Under the pieces are notes generated by a model, which did not search any database, had not been told where the DNA came from, and saw only the letters and a program-made list of their open reading frames with translations. This document shows, in pieces, positions 7,729 through 16,061 of a stretch of 64,000 nt of DNA. Source of the stretch: Bacteroidales bacterium UBA6267 (GTDB taxonomy: Bacteria; Bacteroidota; Bacteroidia; Bacteroidales; UBA1556); NCBI GenBank assembly GCA_002440745.1, contig DJVB01000004.1:6609-70608 (forward strand), written 5' to 3'. The translations under genes were made by a program, and so were the position numbers. Each line of letters begins with the position of its first letter. The stretch's first letter is position 1.

Positions 7729-8892
7729 ATGCTGAATATTGCTATTTTTGGGCCTCCCGGAGCAGGAAAAGGAACCCAGTCGAAGTTTTTAATTGAAAAG
7801 TATAATTTGACTTATATTTCTACAGGCGATATTTTGCGTGAAGAAATTGCAGAAGGTTCTGAATTGGGACAAAAGGCGAAGTCGGTGATTGCTGCCGGAA
7901 AATTAGTTTCTGATGACCTGATTGTTCAGATTATCGAAAAGCGTATATTGAGCGAAAAACGCGATGGTATTCTCTTCGACGGTTTTCCTCGGACTGTTGT
8001 TCAAGCCTATATTTTGGATGGTTTATTACTTAAGCTTAACACCCAACTTTCGTTTATGTTGAGCTTGGAAGTTCCTCGTGATGAGTTGATAAGCAGACTT
8101 TTAGAAAGAGGAAAATCTTCCGGTAGAAATGACGATAATATGGAAGTGATAGAAAGGCGTTTGTTGGAATACGACCAAAAAACACACCCATTAAAGGATT
8201 TTTATAAGGCGCGCGGAAAGTTTATCGCCATTGACGGAGTTGGGTCTATTGCCGAAATTACAACTCGCTTGAGTGATGCTATCGAAAAGACGCTTCAGCG
8301 CAAATATTTCAATATCGTTGTCACCGGAAAACCGGGCGCAGGACGCGGTACGCAAGCTAAAAAGTTGGCGGCAAAGTACAATTTAGCTTATATTTCTACC
8401 GGAAAATTGATGCGGGACGAAATAGCTGCCGGTACCGAACTTGGGAAAACTTGCCAGGAGTTTATGAATGCTGGTGATTTGGTTCCTGATGAATACCCAA
8501 TTCGCCTTATCGAGCAGGTGATTCGCGATAATCCGCATGTTAATGGTTTTGTTTTCAAAGGATTTCCTCGAACTTTAGTGCAGGCTTATATTTTGGATGG
8601 CTTGCTCAAAAAAATTAATTCAAAGGTGGATATTGCCATCGAAATGGATTGTAAAACATTGGTTGCCATCAAGCGACTTTCTGCACGTGGTAAAACGTTG
8701 AAAGCCAGAACTTATGATATGAATACGGATGTAATTATTCACCGTCTTGAAGAATGGCAAAATACCATCAAAAAGGATGTGGTTGATTTCTATGTTCGTC
8801 AGGATATTATAGTGAAAATTGATGGTACTGACGAAGATGAAGTAGTATTCCAACGAATCGATAGTGTAGTATCGAAACGCATTGGAAAATAA
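7729..8892 (+). CDS. adk: Tandem (two-domain) adenylate kinase with a degenerate second domain
   Basis: A 387-residue protein made of two adenylate-kinase-like halves in tandem. Adenylate kinase equilibrates ATP + AMP with 2 ADP. Half one (residues 1-190) is complete: P-loop GPPGAGKGT (8-16), TGD (32-34), FDGFPRT (83-89) and a short LID with SGRNDDN (131-137). Half two (about 193-387) has the same order but altered key residues: the P-loop is GKPGAGRGT (200-208) with Lys replaced by Arg, TGD is TGK, DGFPR is KGFPR, and the LID arginine and aspartates are missing (GKTLKARTYDMN). Usual bacterial adenylate kinases have 180-220 residues. Half one is probably the active enzyme and half two a pseudo-kinase with regulatory or structural use. 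It lies 6 nt after hpt and 6 nt before obg. Confidence 0.92.
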   Translation: MLNIAIFGPPGAGKGTQSKFLIEKYNLTYISTGDILREEIAEGSELGQKAKSVIAAGKLVSDDLIVQIIEKRILSEKRDGILFDGFPRTVVQAYILDGLLLKLNTQLSFMLSLEVPRDELISRLLERGKSSGRNDDNMEVIERRLLEYDQKTHPLKDFYKARGKFIAIDGVGSIAEITTRLSDAIEKTLQRKYFNIVVTGKPGAGRGTQAKKLAAKYNLAYISTGKLMRDEIAAGTELGKTCQEFMNAGDLVPDEYPIRLIEQVIRDNPHVNGFVFKGFPRTLVQAYILDGLLKKINSKVDIAIEMDCKTLVAIKRLSARGKTLKARTYDMNTDVIIHRLEEWQNTIKKDVVDFYVRQDIIVKIDGTDEDEVVFQRIDSVVSKRIGK

Positions 8893-8898
8893 ATAATT

Positions 8899-9897
8899 AT
8901 GGCACAAAGCAATTTTGTTGATTACGTAAAAATATTCTGTCGTTCGGGAAATGGCGGTAGTGGTTCGGCTCATTTGCGAACTGAAAAATTTGTCCCCAAA
9001 GGTGGACCGGATGGTGGAGATGGTGGCCGTGGCGGTCATGTAATAGTGAAAGGGAATGCCCAAATGTGGACATTGCTTCCTTTGCGTTACACCAAGCATA
9101 TCCGAGCCGGACATGGTGAGTCGGGGAGTAAACAAACGAGCACCGGTGCCAATGGAGCAGACGCTTATATCGAAGTGCCATTAGGTACGGTGATAAAAGA
9201 TGCGGAGACCGAGGAAGTTCAAGGTGAAATTACCGAGGACGGACAGGAAATTATTATTATGCCCGGAGGTCGTGGCGGTCAGGGAAATGCGCATTTTAAA
9301 TCGGCAACAAACCAAACTCCACGTTACGCCCAACCCGGCGAACCCTATCAGGAGGGATGGAAAATCTTAGAGCTTAAATTGCTTGCTGATGTCGGTTTGG
9401 TCGGATTTCCAAATGCAGGCAAATCAACCTTGCTTTCGGTGGTTTCAGCTGCAAAACCTGAAATAGCCAACTATCCTTTCACGACTCTCGTTCCCAATCT
9501 TGGTATTGTTTCTTATCGCGATCACCGCTCCTTTGTTATGGCCGATATCCCCGGGATAATTGAAGGTGCTGCTGATGGTAAAGGTTTGGGAGTCCGGTTT
9601 TTACGCCATATTGAGCGAAATTCAGCTCTTCTATTCATGATTCCGGTGGACAGTGATGATATTATGAAAGAATACAGGATTTTGCTTTCTGAACTCGAAA
9701 AGTATAATCCGGAACTTTTAGACAAAAACCGACTTTTAGCAATAACTAAAATTGATATTTTAGACGAACAAATGTTGGCTGAACTTGAAAAAACTTTGCC
9801 CGATGATTTAGATTATGTTATGATTTCTTCTGTTTCAGGCATTGGTATTCAGCAACTTAAAGATAAAATATGGATAAATTTAAATAAATATGAATAG
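8899..9897 (+). CDS. obgE: Obg family GTPase (ObgE/CgtA)
   Basis: A 332-residue essential GTPase that binds the 50S ribosomal subunit and links ribosome assembly to growth and stringent response. The glycine-rich Obg fold is clear (residues 1-158; for example GNGGSGSAH, GGPDGGDGGRGG, PGGRGGQGNAHF). The G domain follows with G1 GFPNAGKST (169-177), switch/G3 region ADIPGIIEGA (~213) and a TKID-type G4 in LLAITKIDIL. No C-terminal OCT domain is present, as is normal in this phylum. The stop codon overlaps the start region of the following PAP2 gene by 8 nt, indicating translational coupling. Confidence 0.95.
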   Translation: MAQSNFVDYVKIFCRSGNGGSGSAHLRTEKFVPKGGPDGGDGGRGGHVIVKGNAQMWTLLPLRYTKHIRAGHGESGSKQTSTGANGADAYIEVPLGTVIKDAETEEVQGEITEDGQEIIIMPGGRGGQGNAHFKSATNQTPRYAQPGEPYQEGWKILELKLLADVGLVGFPNAGKSTLLSVVSAAKPEIANYPFTTLVPNLGIVSYRDHRSFVMADIPGIIEGAADGKGLGVRFLRHIERNSALLFMIPVDSDDIMKEYRILLSELEKYNPELLDKNRLLAITKIDILDEQMLAELEKTLPDDLDYVMISSVSGIGIQQLKDKIWINLNKYE

Positions 9898-10495
9898 GAT
9901 GATTGATTTTTTTCAAAGTATCGACCAGCAACTTTTTTTGTTTTTTAATGGTTTTCATAATCCATTTTTCGATACCATAATGTCTGCGATTAGCAGCAAA
10001 TCGTTGTGGATTCCTCTCTATCTTCTTTTTATCTGGTTGCTTTGGAAAGTTTATAATCGCGGTTTTTGGTTGCCCTTAATTATAGTGGTGTTTGTAGTTG
10101 CGGTTGCTGACGCAAGCAGTGTGCATTTATTTAAAAATGTTTTTGAACGGCTTCGGCCTTGTCACAATCCCCAACTTTTGGAGCTTGTTCATACTGTCGA
10201 TGGAAAATGTGGTGGTCAGTATGGATTTGTTTCGAGTCATGCAGCCAACATGTTTTCGATTGCAACCATAATGTGGCTATTTATCCGAAAGCGTTTTCAC
10301 AAATCTTACCTTTGGCTTTCCTTTTGGGCTGCTTTAGTGGCTTATAGTAGGGTTTATCTCGGAGTGCATTATCCGGGCGATATTCTTGGCGGTGCTGCAC
10401 TTGGTATGTTGGTCGGTTTACTTGGCTATAGTTTATTCCTTGCCTTGCCTTGCAAAAAAATCAATTGTTCCGGCAAAGAGGAATATAAACCGTAA
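9890..10495 (+). CDS. PAP2-family phosphatase, integral membrane
   Basis: A 201-residue membrane phosphatase of the type 2 phosphatidic acid phosphatase family, which removes phosphate from lipid phosphates such as undecaprenyl diphosphate or phosphatidylglycerophosphate. The three-part signature is complete: KNVFERLRPC (K-x6-RP), GFVSSHAANMF (P/GSSH-type) and SRVYLGVHYPGD (SR-x5-H-x3-D). Five to six hydrophobic segments are visible. It overlaps obg by 8 nt and is the last gene of the operon. Its last 35 nt overlap the 3' end of the convergent sensor kinase gene. The exact lipid substrate is not determinable. Confidence 0.9.
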   Translation: MNRMIDFFQSIDQQLFLFFNGFHNPFFDTIMSAISSKSLWIPLYLLFIWLLWKVYNRGFWLPLIIVVFVVAVADASSVHLFKNVFERLRPCHNPQLLELVHTVDGKCGGQYGFVSSHAANMFSIATIMWLFIRKRFHKSYLWLSFWAALVAYSRVYLGVHYPGDILGGAALGMLVGLLGYSLFLALPCKKINCSGKEEYKP

Positions 10496-12596
10496 AAGTC
10501 GTCCCTTCTCCCAACTGACTTTCCACTTCAATTTTTCCATTGGTTGTTTTTATCATTTCCATTACGACCTTTAATCCAAATCCGCTCCCTTTTTCCTTAT
10601 TGACTCCCAAAGTGGAATGATTGAAGGAATAGTCAAATATTTTGTTGAGGTTTTCTGAGTTAATACCTACTCCTGAGTCCGAAATTTTAACTGCGTAAAA
10701 ATCTTCAATTTTTTCACCTTGAATAGTTATTGAACCGCCGGCTGGGGTAAATTTTATGGCATTGGAAAGTAGGTTGCGGAAAATTGTTCGGAGAATATTC
10801 TGATCAGAACAAACAAGAGCATCATTAATAATTAGATTATGGATATTCAATTTATTAGATTCTTGGTGAGTGGCTTTAATGGTTTCGATAGATAAATCAA
10901 TAGATTCTTTAATCGGTGTGGCATCAAGGGGATGATTGTCTTTATTGTATTGAATTTTTATCCAGTCTAACAGGTTGGTCATCAGGTTGTTGATAGTGTC
11001 AGAACTCTTTGTGATACTTTGAATAAGAGTCCTTTTCTCATCCACGGCAATATCATCGAAGTTTTCATTTATATAATGCAAAAGCTGATTTGAAGGAGAA
11101 ATATAGGCTTTAAGATCGTGGGATAAAATGGATAGCAAATTATTTTTGATTTTATTAACGTCATTAAGAATATCGTTTTTCTGAGTTAATTCAATATTGA
11201 ATTGGTGTAATTGTTTGCTGTATTTTTTCGATTTGCTGCTCATTATGATAATTAGGCTCAAAATGCCAATTAATGCCGCCGAAATAATAATCATTAGATT
11301 GTTAATCATTGTTTTACGCCTTAGCGAAACATTGGCCATATCTGATTCACGCTTCCAAAATTCGGTTTCTTGTTGTTCTTTTTCCAACTGAAAATTGACC
11401 CTTAATTGATTAAATGCTTCTAAGTTGGATTGGTTGTTGATGGAGTCTTTTATCAATTCAAACTGTTGGAAGTTCATTAATGCATCGCGAAAATTTCCTC
11501 TTAAACTATCGAATTGATAAAGATGTTCATACCCGACTTTCTGAAAATATATATGGTTGATGGATTTAGCTAACTCAATTCCTTTCGTTAAGTAAAATTT
11601 TGCGCTGTCTTTATTTAACTCCTTGAGAGCAACGCCTGTATTTATCCATGAAGAAGTTAAAACGTCATTAAAAGTTGAATTAAGGTTAGGTTTTAGAAGA
11701 TAGGCTATTTCTTCAAATTTTCGATCATTGAAATAAACATTGCTAAGGTTAACTCGTGCAGCTTCAATCATATATGGTGTGTTGGTGCGAATGCCTTCGT
11801 TAATGCATAATTGCAGGAAATATTCTGCTGAGTCGTTCATCTTAAGTCTTCGGCTGTACATGTCGCCAAGATTTAAGTAAATTGTTCCCAACAAATTATA
11901 GCCATCGAATAAGGTGTCTAAACCCCAAGCTTTTCGCATTGTAGCAATTCCTTCTTTTACAAACCCCATATCAGCCAGCAAAATGGCCTTGCCATTCAGA
12001 TTTATCATTATCCCAATAGTGTCCTTCAGCCGCTTGAATAAAAATTCGGATTCTTCAAGATAAAAAAGTGCGCTGTCTAAGATATTCTGCTTTTTGTATA
12101 AAAATGCAATGTCGAGATGGAGTTTTGCCAAAGAATGTGTGTCCTGTGACTCTATGCTCTTCGCTCTAACAATATTAAAAATTTTTAGTGCTTCCTGCAA
12201 GCTGTCCATTCTGGTATAGCAAATTGCAAGATTATGATACAGATTTAAAACATGTATATGTTCGGTTGCTTTTGGAATATGTGGTAATCCTTGTCGAAAA
12301 TAAAAGTATGCTGAGTCATAATTGTTTTCTTCTGTAAAAACAGCTCCTCGTTGATTGTAATAGCGAACTAATACATTATTGTTTTTGGTTTTAGGAATTA
12401 ACCATGATGCGGAGTCTCTATAAACTTTATATTTTTCTTTATCGGTACGCGAAAATTCTTTTGCCTTGTCGAGATAATGGGTAATTTTCCGGTCAATAAT
12501 TTGGTTTGATTGCCCAAAACAATTTAAGGTGATAATAAAACTTAAAAAAAATATGCTTGTAATTCGTGAAAAGTTTAGTGTCATAATTGTCCTCAT
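10461..12596 (-). CDS. TPR-containing sensor histidine kinase
   Basis: A 711-residue sensor kinase. An N-terminal signal segment (about residues 11-29, ending NCFGQ) is followed by a large tetratricopeptide-repeat sensor region (about 75-400; recurrent A-x-Y-Y/F and LGDMY-type helices), a coiled-coil stretch, a transmembrane helix (431-453) and a cytoplasmic kinase core. The HisKA box has His493 in SILSHDLKAYI. The ATPase shows an N box (FRNLLSNAIKFTP), a G1 box (ISDSGVGI) and a G2 box (GSGFGLKVV). The TPR region therefore probably faces the periplasm. There is no receiver domain and no adjacent response regulator, so it is an orphan. This architecture is common in Bacteroidota. The start at M1 or M5 is not resolved; a promoter lies just upstream. 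Confidence 0.9.
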   Translation of the reverse strand: MRTIMTLNFSRITSIFFLSFIITLNCFGQSNQIIDRKITHYLDKAKEFSRTDKEKYKVYRDSASWLIPKTKNNNVLVRYYNQRGAVFTEENNYDSAYFYFRQGLPHIPKATEHIHVLNLYHNLAICYTRMDSLQEALKIFNIVRAKSIESQDTHSLAKLHLDIAFLYKKQNILDSALFYLEESEFLFKRLKDTIGIMINLNGKAILLADMGFVKEGIATMRKAWGLDTLFDGYNLLGTIYLNLGDMYSRRLKMNDSAEYFLQLCINEGIRTNTPYMIEAARVNLSNVYFNDRKFEEIAYLLKPNLNSTFNDVLTSSWINTGVALKELNKDSAKFYLTKGIELAKSINHIYFQKVGYEHLYQFDSLRGNFRDALMNFQQFELIKDSINNQSNLEAFNQLRVNFQLEKEQQETEFWKRESDMANVSLRRKTMINNLMIIISAALIGILSLIIIMSSKSKKYSKQLHQFNIELTQKNDILNDVNKIKNNLLSILSHDLKAYISPSNQLLHYINENFDDIAVDEKRTLIQSITKSSDTINNLMTNLLDWIKIQYNKDNHPLDATPIKESIDLSIETIKATHQESNKLNIHNLIINDALVCSDQNILRTIFRNLLSNAIKFTPAGGSITIQGEKIEDFYAVKISDSGVGINSENLNKIFDYSFNHSTLGVNKEKGSGFGLKVVMEMIKTTNGKIEVESQLGEGTTFTVYIPLCRNN

Positions 12597-12611
12597 TTCC
12601 TAATTAGGGCT

Positions 12612-12643
12612 CAAATATAGGAATGTCATAAAGGAAGAATCAA
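12612..12643 (-). promoter_or_regulatory. Promoter of the TPR sensor kinase gene
   Basis: On the minus strand TATATTTG (12619-12612) matches the -7 consensus, with a TTG at 12643-12641 and a 21-nt spacer. Initiation near 12605 leaves a very short leader before the ATG at 12596. Confidence 0.5.
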
Positions 12644-12734
12644 GCGAGATTCTATTTTCTTTAGAATATTTTTATAGAAAGAAGTTTTGTTGTTGAAAAT
12701 TAATTGATTATGAAAAATACATTTTTATAAAGAA

Positions 12735-13190
12735 TTACTTCATCCATTCAAATAGTTGGTAATGTTCGCCATTCATGCCAAGATTTGTGTAGGTTGTTAT
12801 AGCGTTTAGGTTGGTTTTGTCCACATAAAGTCGGATGCCGGAGCAATTTTCGTCTTGCATCGACAAGTCTTTCACGTGTTCGTACAAACTTCGATAAATT
12901 CCCTGCCGCCGAAATTCAGGCACAACATAAACAGATTGAATCCACCAAACGAAGCTATTGCGCCAATCGCTCCATTCTTTGGTAATCATTAAAGAGCCTG
13001 CAATTTCGCCATGCAGTTCAGCAACGAAGTAAAAGGCGATTTCAGGGTTTTTTAGGCCGGCCGTGATACCTTCACGAAGCGTATTTTCGTCAAGAGTCAG
13101 ATTCTCCGTTTCTTTAGCCATTGCAAGATTGAAATTTGTAAGCAGATTGAGGTCGGTGATATTGGCTTGTCTAATATGAATTTGATTCAT
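12735..13190 (-). CDS. GNAT family N-acetyltransferase
   Basis: A 151-residue acetyl-CoA-dependent acetyltransferase of the GNAT superfamily. It starts with the usual 'IRQANITDLNLLTNFN' strand-helix. The acetyl-CoA binding region is IQSVYVVPEFRRQGIYRSLYEHV (motif A, V-x-P-x-x-R-x-x-G-I/V), and the C-terminal 'LYVDKTNLNAITTYTNLGM' matches the NxxAxxxYxxxGF pattern. The substrate is unknown. It lies 21 nt downstream of the acyltransferase-ligase gene on the same strand and may be co-transcribed with it. Confidence 0.88.
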   Translation of the reverse strand: MNQIHIRQANITDLNLLTNFNLAMAKETENLTLDENTLREGITAGLKNPEIAFYFVAELHGEIAGSLMITKEWSDWRNSFVWWIQSVYVVPEFRRQGIYRSLYEHVKDLSMQDENCSGIRLYVDKTNLNAITTYTNLGMNGEHYQLFEWMK

Positions 13191-13211
13191 GCTCTTCGAT
13201 TAATTATTGGA

Positions 13212-15848
13212 TTAAAGTAATGACTTAAGTTGTTGATAATCGGTTTTTCCACTGCCCAAAAGTGGTATCTGTTCAATGGGGATAATTTTATGGATTTTTG
13301 CCAAAGCTGAAAGTCCGGCTTCGCGAAGTTGCCGGTTTACTTCCGTAGCTTCTAATGGAATAGTGCTAAATAAGGCGATAATAGCTTCTGTACCGGTATC
13401 CGTTCCTTCAACGGCCAAAACTACCTGATCGTCAGAGCCATAGATATTCAAAAGAATCTTTTCGATCATAGGCATCGAAATCATTTCACCGCCAATTTTG
13501 ATAAAGCGCTTAAGTCTTCCGGTGATGTATAAAAACCCTTCCTCATCCTGATAGCCCAAGTCGCCTGTGCGATAATAGTTTTTTCCATTGATTTGAATAA
13601 ATGGACTTTCGATGTTTTTATCCAAATAGCCATTAAAAACACTGTTACCACTAACTACAAACATTCCCGTTTCACCTTGAGCTACTTGTTTTCCTGTCTC
13701 CGGATTAATGATAATTCCGTCTAAACCTTTGATGAATTTCCCGACAGAGTTAAGTTTTTGGGCTTCAAATGGATTTAGCGAAACTATTGGGCTACATTCA
13801 GTTATGCCATAGCCTTCGATTATGATGGCTCTACCGCCGGTCATTTCTTCAAATTTTTCTTTAGTCGCAGCGGGCAAACTTTCGGCTCCGCTTATCACCA
13901 ATTCAATGCTTCTCAAATCGTATTTGTTTGCATTGGCCATAATCATTTTGAGGAAAGTTGGCGTAACCATCACATTTGTTGCTCGTGTGTGACGAATGGT
14001 TTTGATAACCTCTTTAAGATTTGTGGGGTTTGGAGTGTAAGCTATTTTAAATGAGCTGATTAATGGAAGCACGGATAATACTGTAAATCCAAAACTATGG
14101 AAAGGAGGGAGGAAGCTGAGGAAAATACTGTTGTGACGAATATTGATGATATGCAAAGCGCCCCACAAGTCGGTAACACAATTGCGATGAGTCAAGGGAA
14201 CGGCTTTAGGTTGTCCTTCGCTGCCCGAGGTGAAAAGAATAACGGCTATTTCGTCGATTTTTGTTTTGATGAAAAGCTTTGGCATTTTGGCTTTCAAGGC
14301 ACCTGTTATTTTGGTGGAAAGGCTGAGCTTTACTACTTCTTTTTCCAAAAACATAAGTTTACCACTCACGGTATCAGGAACTTGCTCCTTGATTTTTTCG
14401 TAAAAAGAACCTGCTGTAATGATGGTGTCCAAACCTGCAATGTCAACGCAATGCTCCAAAATCCTTGGTCCTGTAGTCCAATTGAGCATCACCGGAATCT
14501 TGCCAGCCATATAAGTTGCGGCTATCAAAAGCGTTGTGCTTTGAAGTGCCGGCAACATGATGCCCACATATTTCCCTTTGACTTTTTTCTGAATGAGTTT
14601 TGATACTACCGCTGTTTTTAAGAAAAAACCACCTCGGGTGCTCGTGCCCGACACATTGTCCCAAGCAAAATATTCTGTTGGATTTTTAGTGAATTCACGG
14701 ATGAAATGTTCCAAAATATTTAACTCAGGGCTCGGCATAATATTATAATCCTCTTCATTGGTTAGATGAAGCTGAGATGGTTTAAGGTCTTCCTCCGTTT
14801 CGATGTTCAGATTCATTGCCATCAAACATAGGTCGTAAACAGTTTTTATCGACTGAATATCAGGTGTTTTTGTGTTGGGAAATTTCGATTCAATTTCAGA
14901 CATCACAGCCACTAATCCTAAACTGTCTAAATTGTGGTCCATGATTAAATTGTCTTCCTTTTTTATGCTTTCCGCAGGAATTTTTAATTCATTGCCCAAA
15001 GCAGAACAAACTGTTTCAAAGATTTCGCGCGGGATAATTCTGTTAAATTTTGAATTGGAGCTGAGCTGCTGATCGCTGCCCATAATTTTTTCAGGAAGGT
15101 GTCTTTTTAATTTCGGTGCATAGAAATAGTGTTTCAGAAATAGCACATTTTCTTCGCCATTTCTATTATAAAATGCTTCTAAGAAATTATTAAATTCTTT
15201 TCTGTCAGAGTTTTGTGCAACAAGAATTGCTTTTTCTGTAATATCTTCAAATTCAATGATTACCTTGCGCCGTGGCACAAAGAAAATTAAGTTTGCAAGG
15301 ATAAACCATAAGGATTTGAGATAGGTTGGAACAAAATCAGGAGAGCGTCCAATCCAAGCGCGACTCCAAATAGAACCCCAAAGGCCACTGATTCGCACTC
15401 CGATTATTCGTGTATCCTTTGGGATTTTTTTTACGATTTCGTAAGCTGACTGTTTGTTGTAAATTCTTTCGTATCCTTGCCCTGCCAATTGACCTGATGG
15501 ATAAAGCAGAATAGATTTCCCGGAAGATAAAGCAGAAATAGCTGCTTGTTCAAGATTTTTTAGGAGATCGGCATCACGGTGACCTTTTTCAATATCCGAA
15601 ACACTTATCGCTCCCAACGCCTTAAAAAGAGTTTTTAAGCCCGGAATATTATAGTAATAGGAGCTTATCATAGGAGATATTTTGCTGTATTTCAGCGCTA
15701 TACTCATTACAATCTGAGGATCGACTTCTGCCTGATGATTTGGCAGAAATAGATATGTGTTGTTGCCTTTTAAAATACTTGTACCCTTTACTACTACCCT
15801 ATATCTTAATCTTAACGCAAGACCATAAAAAAATGCTAATAATTTCAT
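13212..15848 (-). CDS. Three-module acyltransferase / acyl carrier / acyl-CoA (ACP) synthetase protein
   Basis: An 878-residue fusion with three recognisable modules. Module one (about 1-230) is a PlsC-type lysophospholipid acyltransferase with NHQAEVD (H38-x4-D43) and a YPSGQ-type second motif. Module two (about 270-350) is an acyl carrier domain with the 4'-phosphopantetheine site DSL (Ser309) in DHNLDSLGLV. Module three (about 375-878) is an AMP-forming ligase with TSGSEGQPK (540-548), EGYGITECSP, and YRTGDLGYQDEEGFLYITGR. It resembles Aas, the lysophosphatidylethanolamine acyltransferase/acyl-ACP synthetase, with an extra built-in carrier. A plausible role is activating fatty acids and passing them via the carrier to a lysolipid. 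The frame extends 17 codons to a TTG; the ATG at 15848 is preferred. Confidence 0.88.
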   Translation of the reverse strand: MKLLAFFYGLALRLRYRVVVKGTSILKGNNTYLFLPNHQAEVDPQIVMSIALKYSKISPMISSYYYNIPGLKTLFKALGAISVSDIEKGHRDADLLKNLEQAAISALSSGKSILLYPSGQLAGQGYERIYNKQSAYEIVKKIPKDTRIIGVRISGLWGSIWSRAWIGRSPDFVPTYLKSLWFILANLIFFVPRRKVIIEFEDITEKAILVAQNSDRKEFNNFLEAFYNRNGEENVLFLKHYFYAPKLKRHLPEKIMGSDQQLSSNSKFNRIIPREIFETVCSALGNELKIPAESIKKEDNLIMDHNLDSLGLVAVMSEIESKFPNTKTPDIQSIKTVYDLCLMAMNLNIETEEDLKPSQLHLTNEEDYNIMPSPELNILEHFIREFTKNPTEYFAWDNVSGTSTRGGFFLKTAVVSKLIQKKVKGKYVGIMLPALQSTTLLIAATYMAGKIPVMLNWTTGPRILEHCVDIAGLDTIITAGSFYEKIKEQVPDTVSGKLMFLEKEVVKLSLSTKITGALKAKMPKLFIKTKIDEIAVILFTSGSEGQPKAVPLTHRNCVTDLWGALHIINIRHNSIFLSFLPPFHSFGFTVLSVLPLISSFKIAYTPNPTNLKEVIKTIRHTRATNVMVTPTFLKMIMANANKYDLRSIELVISGAESLPAATKEKFEEMTGGRAIIIEGYGITECSPIVSLNPFEAQKLNSVGKFIKGLDGIIINPETGKQVAQGETGMFVVSGNSVFNGYLDKNIESPFIQINGKNYYRTGDLGYQDEEGFLYITGRLKRFIKIGGEMISMPMIEKILLNIYGSDDQVVLAVEGTDTGTEAIIALFSTIPLEATEVNRQLREAGLSALAKIHKIIPIEQIPLLGSGKTDYQQLKSLL

Positions 15849-15933
15849 GTGGTTCCTAAATATAATTAGGCGGTAAAAGTAAATAATCTTTTTTATCAAT
15901 GAGGATAAATGTCAATAGCGAGGCAACTTTCTG

Positions 15934-15941
15934 TAAATTTG
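15934..15941 (+). promoter_or_regulatory. Candidate -7 box of the first giant adhesin gene
   Basis: TAAATTTG fits TAnnTTTG. Initiation near 15948 would give a leader of about 110 nt. No good -33 element is seen. Confidence 0.35.
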
Positions 15942-16061
15942 CAATCTGTTATTTTTTGAATTTTGCATGTCTGTTTATTTTTAACATTTATTAGCACGAT
16001 TTTTGTTTATTCAAGCCATCTCTATGACAATTTTATTAACTATATACTAAAACGATTTATT

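Noticed and set aside
8620..9181. Long minus-strand frames antisense to adk and obg
   Set aside because: They are shadows of well-supported essential genes on the plus strand.
14097..14603. 168-codon plus-strand frame inside the acyltransferase-ligase gene
   Set aside because: It is antisense to strongly conserved AMP-ligase coding sequence and has no features of its own.
15963..16061. 33-codon N-terminal extension of the first giant adhesin
   Set aside because: The ATG at 16062 gives a signal peptide that aligns with the paralogue; the extension does not.
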